Source: Forficula auricularia (Eukaryota; Arthropoda; Insecta; Dermaptera; Forficulidae). From it: a stretch of DNA of 64,000 bases. The stretch lies in NCBI GenBank assembly GCA_024734495.1, contig JALMQS010000070.1:13213626-13277625 (forward strand), given 5' to 3'. The notes under the pieces are model-generated. The model did no database searches, had not been told where the DNA came from, and was given only the letters and a program-made list of their open reading frames with translations. The position numbers and the translations under genes are program-made. Shown piece after piece: positions 22,553 to 31,267 of this stretch (positions are counted from its first letter, which is position 1; every line of letters begins with the position of its first letter).

Positions 22553-23750
22553 ATTTTTTTTATAATGATACTGATACAAGAAGAAGTTGCACCAAGAAGG
22601 TACAACCTCTGAAGTCCGTGGTGGACCCTTGTAACGTGAAGATAAGGGGAGATTTAGGGATTGGGTAGCAGTCGAAGGTATCTGTGGATGCTGGTCTTGA
22701 AGGATTGAAGGTTATAAGTAGCTGGAAAGACGGTCGGGGGAAGAGAGTTCCAGTCTCTAGATGTCATAGGGATAAATGAATTGGCGAATGCGTTTGTTCG
22801 ATTAGTATCTAGTTTAAGTGCGTAGGGGTGTTGAATTTTAGAAAATCGTGTATTTCGCGCAAATGAAGCCTTTGGTGGGATTATCGATTTTATTTCGTCA
22901 GAACAAAAGCCATGGTAATATCTATAAAAAAGGGAAAGGGCGGAGACAGATCTACGATGGGCTAGGGAGTCGAGAGTGTCAGTTAATGTAGGATCGCCTA
23001 TCAGTCTGATAGCTCGCCTCTGAATTGCATCTAAGGTATTAAGAGAATACTTGGAGGCTCCTCTCCACAAATGCGAGCAATATTCAAGACAGGGGCGAAT
23101 TTGAGCCTTGTATAATATAAGGAGTTGAGTGGGGGTGAAAAATCGTTTGGTTCGGAAAAGAAGGCCAAGCTTACATGCTGCAGCTTTTGCTACTGCGATA
23201 AAATATGGTCATTCCAAGAGAGGTCAGAACCTAAGGTGACACCTAACATTGATATTTTATTACGGAATTCCAATGAGCTCGAATCAAATCTACGCGCCTA
23301 GAAATTAGGCAGCATTGTGTTTTGCTAGCATTAAAGTTTACCAAATTGTGAGATCTCCATTTTTTAAGTATGCTTAAATCTGAATTTATTGAGGAGGCTA
23401 TGTTTGCGCGATTGTCTAGTAAGGATTGAGCGTTGTGGAGGGTGCTATCGTCAGCGTAACAATGTATTGGATTGGAGGGCAGATTTAATAGGTCATTATT
23501 ATAGATAATAAAGAGAGTGGGAGAGATGACTGAGCCCTGAGGAACTCCAGCATTAGTATTAAAGGACGAGGATGATATTCCGTCAACCTCGACTTTAATA
23601 GAGCGGTTTGAGAGAAAGCTCTCAAGCAACTTGCAGAGCCTCGGGGGAAGGCCAAATGCAGGTAATTTGGCAAGAAGATTTTTGTGCCAGACATGATCGA
23701 AGGCCTTTGAAATGTCTAAGCCTATTACGAAAGTCTCTTTACCAGTGCTA
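22553..23750 (-). pseudogene. LINE-A: 5'-truncated CR1-like retrotransposon, RT C-terminal half
   Basis: The frame at 23243-23767 encodes the reverse-transcriptase core: GLDISKAFDHVWH (motif A aspartate), GVPQGSVISPTLF (motif B) and CYADDST (the catalytic YADD box). After a frameshift between about 23070 and 23243, the frame 22654-23070 continues with RRAIRLIGDP, SLFYRYYHGFCSDEIKS and SRDWNSLPPTVFPATYNLQS. This is the usual C-terminal tail of CR1/Jockey-superfamily LINE proteins. The 3' UTR ends in a TATCAGTATCATTATA-like phrase and a short A run (minus strand). The N-terminal endonuclease and the start of the polymerase are missing, so this is a 5'-truncated insertion with at least one frameshift. 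A shorter copy of the same family is at 35218-35583. The exact clade is uncertain. Confidence 0.85.
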
Positions 23751-23930
23751 AATATAAATACAATCATAAAGTTTTTATTAATTTACTCCAATAATAATTA
23801 ATATAAAATCAATGGAGATTTATTGGTTTCTTAATAAATTTCTCCAAATTATAACTTTTTGAAATAACCATCTTTTTCTAAACATTATAAATGAATAATT
23901 TTTCAAATTTATTTCCCAACTAATAAATTT

Positions 23931-24379
23931 GTTGAAAAGTTTTTATCTTGCCGAAAGTAGCAGAGTTGTTGAATCATAAAGAGAAACAAAGAGGTTGTCC
24001 TCTGCTTGATCAACTACCTTAAGATTCAAATACTTACCTAACTACTATATATTTATAAAAGAAATAATGTTATGCCAAAATAATAAGTCAATAGTAAGAT
24101 TATTTGAAGTTTTGCTGACTATATTTAAGCCTTGAAGGAGACAATAAAGAGAGTGTGTCTCTGCTGGAATTATAAATTTTATTTATTTATAACGAGACTA
24201 TAGTTTCCGAGGGCTTTGCCCTCTTCATCAGTCTATTACAATGGATTCACAGGAATTAATTTATGAATGTCTCGTTATAAATAAATAAAATTTATAATTC
24301 CAGCAGAAGACACACTCTTTCATTGTTTCCTTCAATATATAAAAATTCTGCTACTCTCGGCAAAAACTTTCAATTTAAT
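23931..24379. mobile_element. hammerhead-bearing foldback element (family 1), complete ends
   Basis: The outer ends are inverted: GTTGAAAAGTTTTT...GCCGAAAGTAGCAG on the left, and on the right CTGCTACTCTCGGC followed by AAAAACTTTCAAT. Inside, 24132-24200 and 24272-24335 form a second inverted pair (AATAAAGAGAGTGTGTC outward, ATTATAAATTTTATTTATTT inward). The left arm holds a hammerhead motif; the corresponding right-arm motif is deleted, leaving only GTCTCGTTATA. This copy shows the likely full length of the family, about 450 bp. Confidence 0.7.
24192..24236 (-). ncRNA. hammerhead motif with one extra base (subtype I)
   Basis: Minus strand: TAGACTGATGA, A, GAGGGC-AAA-GCCCTC, GGAAAC, TATA, GTC, TCG. 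An extra G sits between helix II and GAAA. Helix I on the 3' side has changed (TCTCG). Probably impaired. Confidence 0.6.
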
Positions 24380-24948
24380 ATATTTAAGCCGTTAAAAATT
24401 GAAAACTTGAATGCTATTTAGAAAAATCTCAAGTGTCTACGATACTAATTAGATAGCATTTTTAATAGTATCTCTTGAATAATCTCTAATTTGTTACATA
24501 TTTAATAAAAATATGTACTTACCATATCTAACGAATTATCCATCTAAGAGCGGATCGCTGCTTATGATGATGAGAATGAAATGCAATTATTATTAGAGCG
24601 AATGAAATGTGATGGCCTAGTCTTCATGAGGATTAAGCTAGACGATGAAATGCATTTATATAGAGGAGTCATGCATTAACTCAATATTATATAATTTGGT
24701 GCATATTGACCCAAAATTAAAGGGAGGAAGGGGGGTTAAAATTTAAAATTATAATATTTTCAAACGAAAAAATACAAGAAAAACAAATATACTATATAAT
24801 TAACCTAAAATAACGAAAATACGAAAATATTTTTTCTGGCGCCAAAATTAGGGGGGGGGGGGTCAAAAAATAAAAATCTAGGCCCTTGTACCAAACTCGA
24901 CCAGAAGTGTATGGTAAAGTCAAGTGGGTGGCCACATCAGTACGTCAA
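24380..24948. other. no gene; G run and ACTTTACCATAC-type repeat end
   Basis: A run of ten or more G lies near 24851. The phrase GTATGGTAAAGTCAAGTGGG with GGCCACATCAG (24909-24940) matches the right end of the repeat at 56.75-57.25 kb. Confidence 0.45.
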
Positions 24949-25190
24949 ACGTAAGTTAGAAGACATCTGATACAAATATGAAATTTCATAATAATCCTTT
25001 CAGCCGTTTTTAAGTGAACGGTGAGCAGATTTTCGCGGAACCCACGGAAACATACAGACAGACAGGAATTTTGTTGAGGGTGTTTTCGTTCATAACTTTG
25101 CTTGAAACGTGTGCAACCAAAATTTGGCGTGATTTGGACCAATGTACAGACAAAACCTTAATTTTATATATATATATATATAGACTAGCT
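24949..25190 (+). repeat. dispersed repeat, second copy
   Basis: Direct copy of 8259-8490, sharing GTAAGTTAGAAGACATCTGA, GAATTTTGTTGAGGGTGTTT and GTGTGCAACCAAAATTTGGC, and ending in (TA)n. The CAGA microsatellite is shorter here. Non-coding; apparent reading frames are incidental. Confidence 0.7.
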
Positions 25191-25873
25191 GAAAGAGGGC
25201 CGCCGAAGGCTTGTGAATTTATTTAAACTATTCTATTGGAAGATTATTTATTCAAATTCTGCTTTCATCAATTTTATTTCTATCTACTTTCCTTCTTAAT
25301 TCATTAAAAATTTATATTTGTATTAAAATTAAATATAAAAGAATGATTAAAATTGTATTTTCCTTTAAAAATTTATTTATCGATTTCTTCTAATAGATCA
25401 AGGGGTCGAAAAACTTTTGAATCGGAAGAACCAAACTTATCTCTATTTGCCAAAATTTTTAAAATTATTCGAGAGCCATAAATATATTTTTTATAAATAT
25501 GGAAAATTTAATGTACCTAGTATTAAAACAAACTATAATAATAATATCTTAATTAACTCAATAAAAACACGAAAAATCAGTGTGAGAAAATAGTTTACAT
25601 TTCATTAGAAAATATCCAAGTCGTTTTATTATTAATTGTCATCAGTAATTTTGATCCTCAATTTATATTTAATAAAATTCATGTTAGAAAACGATTCCTC
25701 ATATAAATGATTAAAGTTGTTATAGGCAAATATGGAAAGAAAGAAATTTTTAAGTTTTAAGTTTTAAAAAAAGAAAATTTTTTAAATCAAATTGATGTTG
25801 ATGACTTGACTTGGTATGTTTACTAAGAAAGAATCATTATAAAAATGACAAATATGCAGGGAAGTTAACTATT
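25191..25873. other. AT-rich stretch, no gene seen
   Basis: Starts GACTAGCTGAAAGAGGGCCG, a lead-in like those at 7340 and 58.86 kb, then AT-rich DNA with nothing recognised. Confidence 0.4.
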
Positions 25874-25914
25874 TGAGCCCTGAAGAAGTCAACAAAGTTG
25901 ACGAAACGTTGGCG
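25874..25914 (+). ncRNA. putative hammerhead ribozyme, subtype II
   Basis: GAGCC, CTGAAGA, AGTCAAC-AAA-GTTGAC, GAAACGTT, GGC. Helix I is GCC/GGC, and helix II is GTCAAC/GTTGAC with an AAA loop. The core is complete, and ACGT after GAA is self-complementary, as expected for hammerheads that act as dimers. No second arm is visible nearby. The mariner at 25923 inserted directly downstream. Confidence 0.6.
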
Positions 25915-25922
25915 ATAAAATA

Positions 25923-27036
25923 TTAGGTTGATGCATAATTATGGAACGTTTTTTAAAAATATTTTTATTCAGCAAAAATAATAATAAAATTTAACAAAAA
26001 CATGTTTAAATGATTATTCGGGAACGTATTCACCATCTACTTCAAAAACTGTTTCCCATTTGCTTGGCAATTGGTCGATTCCACGGGCGAAGAAGTCACG
26101 ATTCTTGGAGGTCATCCACGCTTTGACATCGGCCACCAAGTCATCCAAATCGTCGTAGATCTTAGTCTTTTGCCAGTTTTTCAAAGAGCGGTTGATGTGA
26201 TAGTCCGTCGGTGCTTCGGTCGGTGAGTACGGCGGATGTGGGAGTAGATCCCAGTCCTTATTGGCGATGAATTCGACGACCCGGCGCTCAACATGTGGAC
26301 GTGCCTTATCGTCATGGAACACGATGTGGTTCTTTTTGCGCGGTCATACACACCACATAGCCTTCTTACAGTGGACGGCTTTCAGAATTCCTTTGGGCGA
26401 AACACTTGGCGATACGCAAACTTTTTTCGTTTGATGTTTTTGAAGAGAAGCCAAGATTCATCCTCAGTGACAAGATTCTTCAAAAATGGGGTTTGTTGGT
26501 TTCGTTGCAGCGAATCGGTAAAAATTCGAACGCGATCAGCCTTGTTGTTGTCGGAGAGTTCGTGGGGGACCCATCCAGCCAATGTCCATACATTGCCAAG
26601 CTTTTTGAGGCGTCGAACGATCGTTGATTGGTCGACATTGAAGTCTGCAGCCAGCATTCGTGTTGTAAGGCTTTCATCCACTTCCACGGCTGTCAGAAGT
26701 GCCTGATCATCAAAATCCGATGGCCGACCTCTTCCTTCTTTATCCTCCAAACTAGTGTCACCTGATTTGAAACGGGCAAACCACTTCCGTAATGCACTAT
26801 CAGTAATTGTTCCTTCGCCAAAAAGTTCGTTGAGATCGCGAAATGACTGTGCTGCCTTCCATCCTTTCTCGTAGTGGTAGAGCATAATATGACGAATATG
26901 AATATGGTTTTCGACATGCATTTTTATTAACTATAAATAGAGAAGATTGTTTTTATAAAAAAAATAAACAAAACGCCATTTTTGGCTAAAGAAAAACGCG
27001 CCAATACAAACGTTCCATAATTATGCATCAACCTAA
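25923..27036 (-). mobile_element. mariner transposon, perfect 29-bp ITRs, TA target site
   Basis: The inverted repeats at 25923-25951 and 27008-27036 (TTAGGTTGATGCATAATTAT... inward) match perfectly over 29 bp. TA is present on both sides (25921-25922, 27037-27038), the mariner target duplication. At 1114 bp it is shorter than the usual ~1.3 kb because of an internal deletion in the transposase. Perfect ITRs on a disabled element suggest recent movement by a transposase acting in trans. Confidence 0.95.
26014..26921 (-). pseudogene. mariner transposase, frameshifted and internally deleted
   Basis: The N-terminal part (26382-26921, 179 codons from the ATG) has the mariner helix-turn-helix regions, FARFKSGDTSLEDKEGRGRP and ADFNVDQSTIVRRLKKLGNV, then WVPHEL and LVTEDESWL, which holds the first catalytic aspartate. 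The C-terminal part (26014-26322) has VFHDDKARPHV with the second aspartate, LPHPPYSPTEAPTDYH with the third (D34D-type mariner), and ends VFEVDGEYVPE. Between them the frame shifts near 26385, and after AMWCV the sequence jumps to KKNHIVFHDD. Roughly 30-40 residues normally present between these motifs are missing, and a TGA lies in the joining stretch. The usual PYSPDLAPSDYH is altered to PYSPTEAPTDYH. The protein cannot be functional. The family identification is firm; the subfamily is not determined. Confidence 0.93.
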
Positions 27037-27154
27037 TATAAATTATCTGCATAAAAGATATAGTCCTTATTTCTCTATAACAACTTTAATAATTTAATCG
27101 ATGCACATAAATAATCAAAATACATATACATTTTTTCAAAAATTAGAAAAAAAA

Positions 27155-27540
27155 ATAAAACCGAATTCAAAAAAATTAAATGCAACAAATAAAATAATAA
27201 TAACTCAAAAATCAAATAAAATCCACTAAAAAGGTATAAAATAATTATCTAATTTAGTTACAACTAAACGACGAAATATTAACATGAAATCACTTTTTGA
27301 AGTCGGTGCCAAACATATACATTTTATGAATCGAACTTGACGGATCATACTTATAGTACGTTTGGCGGGTACGCTCGCTTATATAGTTTGTTTAGCACCG
27401 ACTTCAAAAAGTGATTTCATGTTAATATTTCGTCGAATAGTTGAAACTAAATTAGATAATTATTATAGTGTATTTTTATTTGATTTTTGAGTTCTCATTA
27501 TTTTATTTGTTGCATTTATTTTTTTTGAAGTCGGTTTTAC
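27155..27540. repeat. inverted repeat with ACCGACTTCAAAAAG arms
   Basis: The left arm 27155-27314 and right arm 27388-27540 are inverted copies. Shared text includes AAGTGATTTCATGTTAATAT (right arm), CTAAATTAGATAATTAT and TGATTTTTGAGTT, with GAAGTCGGT at the arm ends. The spacer is about 70 bp. Non-coding. GAAGTCGGTT is a common end motif of arthropod dispersed repeats. Confidence 0.7.
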
Positions 27541-28367
27541 TTCTAACTGAGAATAATTTATTTTATTACGAAAAAACTATACATATTAAAGTTAGCCGAA
27601 GATGAGACCGTGACAGATCGAATTATCAACCCAAAAACCCCCCAAACCCCGTGAATTTCATCCAAATCGTTAGAACCGATTCTATATATCAGGGGTGGCC
27701 ACAACGTGGCTCGCGAGCCGCATGCGGCTCTTCAGTCAATCTCGTGCGGCTCTTGAACCCTCTTGAATAATACTGATTTTAAAAAGTATAATAATAAGTG
27801 GGGGATGGTTTTTTTCTAAAAATTATTTTTATTTTTCTCTTTTTAGTGATGTTATAAATAGTGACTTAATATAATACCTTGCATGCATCTCGTAAAAAAA
27901 GCGTCGGGCAAATGATTCAGAAAGTGATAATAAAATTCAATTCATAAATATAGAAATTCTCTCTAAACGTTTGCGGATTTAAATGAATGTTTTAAGATTT
28001 TTTATAAAAGATTTTATTTATTATAATTTCCATTATTTGCTCATAAGAATTGGAGATTTACGTTATTTCGTCATTGATCATATCATCAGAACTTGACCAA
28101 ATTAATATGGTACTACCCCTAAAGTAGCCCCTTTCCAATAAAAAAATAATCATCGAAATCGGTTCATAAACAAAGAAGTTATGCACGGTTCACAATTGGC
28201 GAAGATATCAAGTAACATAGACACAAAAAAAATTCAGTCGAATTGAGAACCTCCTCCTCTTTTGAAGTCGGTTAAATATAAGTGCCTAAGTAAGGTAGGT
28301 TTATTTTGCTTTCCTAATTTTCATTTATTGCGAAAACGAATTTAAAATATCTTAAAAAGTTAAAATT
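27541..28367. other. dispersed-repeat mosaic, no gene
   Basis: A hAT-like terminus CAGGGGTGGCCACAACG lies at about 27690. CGAATTGAGAACCTCCTCCT and TTTTGAAGTCGGTTAAAT (28231-28276) match a tail widespread in arthropod genomes. No matching second hAT end was found. Confidence 0.45.
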
Positions 28368-28380
28368 GAAGAAATAAATA
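28368..28380. repeat. target-site duplication of Jockey-type LINE (3' side)
   Basis: GAAGAAATAAATA, identical to 32888-32900. A third near copy (GAAGAAATAAATG) lies at 32921-32933, so the pre-insertion site already held a local duplication. The exact boundary could shift by a few bases. Confidence 0.8.
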
Positions 28381-28640
28381 ATAATAATAATAATAATAAA
28401 TTTATTGAACCAATTATTTTACATGCATTAGCGTATACATTTTATTTGAGCTTCGACTTCGAAGATTACATCCCCACCATCGACTGTTCTTGATCTTCTC
28501 GTGCTTGCGATAATGTTTTTAGTCCGTGTTTGTAGTAAGAGGAAAAATTTACGAAATAAAAAACCTCTTTGCCGTTATTTATAAAAGAAAGGAAAGAATC
28601 AGAGGAAAATGATGATGCTATGTATGATGAAAGATGAGCG

Positions 28641-30302
28641 TTAGGTCCTGTAGAGTTCCAGTATTAGGGGGTTTAGACTAGTTTGGGTCTTTTGTTTGAA
28701 CCGATTGGTAATGTCGCTTAGGTTATCCAACAATCTCTGCATTCCTAGACCGACTAGGATAATTTCGTTTGATGTTCCGGGAGGGGGTAGTGTAATGATG
28801 CGGAGTGTCCTGGATTGCACTCTCTCCAATGCCTCTAGATTTGATCTTGAGGCGTAAGATAACCAGGCAGGTACTGCATATGCCAAAATAGGTTTCACTA
28901 ACATTTTATATAATGTCAATTTACCTTCAAGTGAAAGTGAACTTCCAGGACGAATTAAAGGCCAAATAACTTTGATAGCCCTTCGTGCTTTTTCTCTTGT
29001 CATAGTCGTGTGAGCAGCCCAATTAGCTCTTCGATCCAATAGGACACCAAGGTATTTGACTTTAGACTGCCATTTTAAGTGGCAATCATTAATTTTTAGA
29101 GTAGTTCCGAGATATTTTCGCTTTTTTGTAAATAAGATTGCTTCACATTTGTTTGGATTTGTTTTTAATTTCCAGTCTTGAAGATAATTTATTACAAGTT
29201 GGGTTTCTTCTTGGAGTCTCCGCACTAAGCATTTAAAGTTTTTATTAGAATAATAAATTGCTATATCATCCGCAAACTGTGCTATGTTCACGTGGTTCAT
29301 TTTGGGCATGTCTGACGTGTATAGCGCATATAGGAGAGGAGATAGAAGAGCTCCTTGTGGAACCCCTGCTCGGATAGGCCGCCATTCAGACTTCTCATTC
29401 GCAATTCGCACTCGGAAGCTTCGCTCTCGAAGGAAATCCCCAATTATTTGACATAGAGGTTCTGGCAGTCCAAATAGAAAAATTTTTGACGCTAGATAAA
29501 AATGATCAACACTATCAAATGCTTTGGCAACGTCCAAGAGTACCATACCTGTCGCTTTCTTGAGCTGAAGTCTATTTCTAACATATCTAGTGACTCGCAC
29601 TACCTGGTGGACTGCTGAGTGACTCTTTCTAAACCCAAATTGAGTGTCAGGTAATAAATTCTTATTCTCCGTCTCTCGTTCAAGCCATGTAAGTATAAAA
29701 TATTCTGCTAGCTTACCTAGGATAGGTAATAAGCAGATTGGACGGTAGCTACTAGCTAATTTTGGATCCTTGCCTGGTTTGGCAATAGGTACAATTTCGC
29801 CTTTCTTCCAAAGAGATGGAAAATATCCAATTTTTAACATAGCATTAAAAACACGAGAAAGATATAAAATTGCTTTTCCAGGAATTGACTTGACAAAAAT
29901 TGGTAGGATTTCATCATAACCAGGAGCTTTATTTAGTTTGACTCTTTTAATAGCCAGCTTTATGTCTTTAGGCTTTATTAAAGGAGGTGGGTGGTCTTCA
30001 CCCCGTTCTTCCAAAGCTTCCTCAACCTTTTGAATCATCTGACTTGATGTTACGTCAGATTCTTCAGTGTTAGTAAACTGCTTCTCATATTCATCTGCAA
30101 TCATGTCCACTTGACGCGCCGAAGAGTATTCTAAACCATTTTGACTCTCAAGAGGTCCTATTGTTATTTTTCGTCCTTTAAGCCGTCTAGCGAACTGCCA
30201 TATCGAACAGTCTTGAGTATTTAATTTTGAAATACGAGAGGTCCAAATATTATGTCGCCATTTAGCAATTTCAGATTTTATATGGTTTGTAAGTCTATTC
30301 AT
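28641..30302 (-). CDS. Jockey-type ORF2, reverse transcriptase portion
   Basis: A frame of 553 codons from the first ATG. The true protein joins the endonuclease about 40 residues upstream in this frame (LPNEIKNLIKNKNRVRRSWQ can be read before the ATG). Polymerase landmarks are KLNKAPGYDEI (~122-132), SSYRPICLLPILGKLAEYF (~184-202), the QFGFRKSHS block, LLDVAKAFDSV with the motif A aspartate D257, GVPQGALLSPLL (~313-324) and AQFADDIAIY with the FADD catalytic pair (343-346). The thumb and C-terminal tail (WPLIRPGSSLSLEGKLTLYK, NLEALERVQSRTLRI) are intact, ending TSLNPLILELYRT. No RNase H domain is visible, as expected for the Jockey clade. No internal stops. Confidence 0.93.
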   Translation of the reverse strand: MNRLTNHIKSEIAKWRHNIWTSRISKLNTQDCSIWQFARRLKGRKITIGPLESQNGLEYSSARQVDMIADEYEKQFTNTEESDVTSSQMIQKVEEALEERGEDHPPPLIKPKDIKLAIKRVKLNKAPGYDEILPIFVKSIPGKAILYLSRVFNAMLKIGYFPSLWKKGEIVPIAKPGKDPKLASSYRPICLLPILGKLAEYFILTWLERETENKNLLPDTQFGFRKSHSAVHQVVRVTRYVRNRLQLKKATGMVLLDVAKAFDSVDHFYLASKIFLFGLPEPLCQIIGDFLRERSFRVRIANEKSEWRPIRAGVPQGALLSPLLYALYTSDMPKMNHVNIAQFADDIAIYYSNKNFKCLVRRLQEETQLVINYLQDWKLKTNPNKCEAILFTKKRKYLGTTLKINDCHLKWQSKVKYLGVLLDRRANWAAHTTMTREKARRAIKVIWPLIRPGSSLSLEGKLTLYKMLVKPILAYAVPAWLSYASRSNLEALERVQSRTLRIITLPPPGTSNEIILVGLGMQRLLDNLSDITNRFKQKTQTSLNPLILELYRT

Positions 30303-30376
30303 CTCAATTCTAGAGGAATCATCTCGATGCCGTTGCCAGGATCTTCGGACTCTATTTTTATTCTTGATGAGATTTT

Positions 30377-31267
30377 TTATCTCGTTTGGAAGACAATCCC
30401 CGTGAAAGATATTCTTTTTTTAGGAATCGATTCAGATGCTGACGTTTTGATTGCTGTTGTAAGATCTTCAACAGCTTTATCTAACTCATCAGATGTTGTG
30501 ATGGTTGGTATTTGAATTTTTTCACAAATATTTCTCCTGTATTCATTCCAGTTGGCCTTCGAAAGATCCCATCCTAGACGGGGTGTAGAGAAGACAGACA
30601 TTTTGCTTTTTATTATAACAGGGTTGTGGTTTGAATCAAGTTCATGGTAAGTAGTGGCAGTTGCTTCTAGTGATGGGATTCCTTTGACTATCATTAAATC
30701 TAAAGTACTCGGACGAGCACTTGGTGTTGTCGGGAAATAAGTTGGCTCGCTGGGAAATATTATGTCTAAATCATGTTGAATAGAGAGATCGAGTAATTTC
30801 CTCCCATTTGCATTTCTGCTTTGACATCCCCACACTTCATGTCGACTGTTAAAATCACCCAATAAGATGACTTTGCCATCTAGGCTAAGAACCTTCAGAA
30901 GTGCATTTCTCTGGAGGGGCCGTGTTCTTGCCGGCGAGTTATAAATACTTGCCACAAGGATTCTGCCACTAGGCAAATCTATTGTAGCAGCGACGGCTTC
31001 TAAGTGGCCAGTTTCCGGTAGTGATTTTTGGGTGACTTTGAGATCATCTCGGATCGCAAGTAATACCCCTCGACCAGGTGCTGCACTGTCCGCTCTCAAG
31101 ATTGAGTACCCGGGCAGAAAAAGCCGAATATCAGCGTTTAGAAGTGTTTCGCTTATTGAGATTAAATGAATGTCATGGTGTTTCACAAAGTTGATTAGCT
31201 CAGCCAGTTTATGCCTGATGCCATTGGCATTCCAAATTAAAATGTTTATATGTGGTGAGACTGCCAT
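30377..31267 (-). CDS. Jockey-type ORF2, endonuclease portion
   Basis: The first 296 codons of ORF2 are an apurinic-like endonuclease (exonuclease III fold) that nicks target DNA to prime reverse transcription. Visible motifs are WNANGIRHK (12-20), SETLL with the catalytic glutamate E40, GDFNSRHEVWG (137-147) and STLDLMIVKG with D190. The final motif reads DSNHNPV (211-217), whereas relatives normally have SDHxPV. The aspartate before the catalytic histidine is Asn here (codon AAC, 30629-30631), a single G-to-A change that would weaken or abolish nicking. The frame ends at 30377 because of a shift at the T7 run 30415-30421 (A7 on the coding strand). Translation probably depends on re-initiation at TAATG. 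Together with 28641-30302 this is one protein. Confidence 0.9.
   Translation of the reverse strand: MAVSPHINILIWNANGIRHKLAELINFVKHHDIHLISISETLLNADIRLFLPGYSILRADSAAPGRGVLLAIRDDLKVTQKSLPETGHLEAVAATIDLPSGRILVASIYNSPARTRPLQRNALLKVLSLDGKVILLGDFNSRHEVWGCQSRNANGRKLLDLSIQHDLDIIFPSEPTYFPTTPSARPSTLDLMIVKGIPSLEATATTYHELDSNHNPVIIKSKMSVFSTPRLGWDLSKANWNEYRRNICEKIQIPTITTSDELDKAVEDLTTAIKTSASESIPKKRISFTGIVFQTR

Noticed and set aside
26293..26706. 137-codon plus-strand frame
   Set aside because: It lies antisense over the mariner transposase and is a shadow frame.
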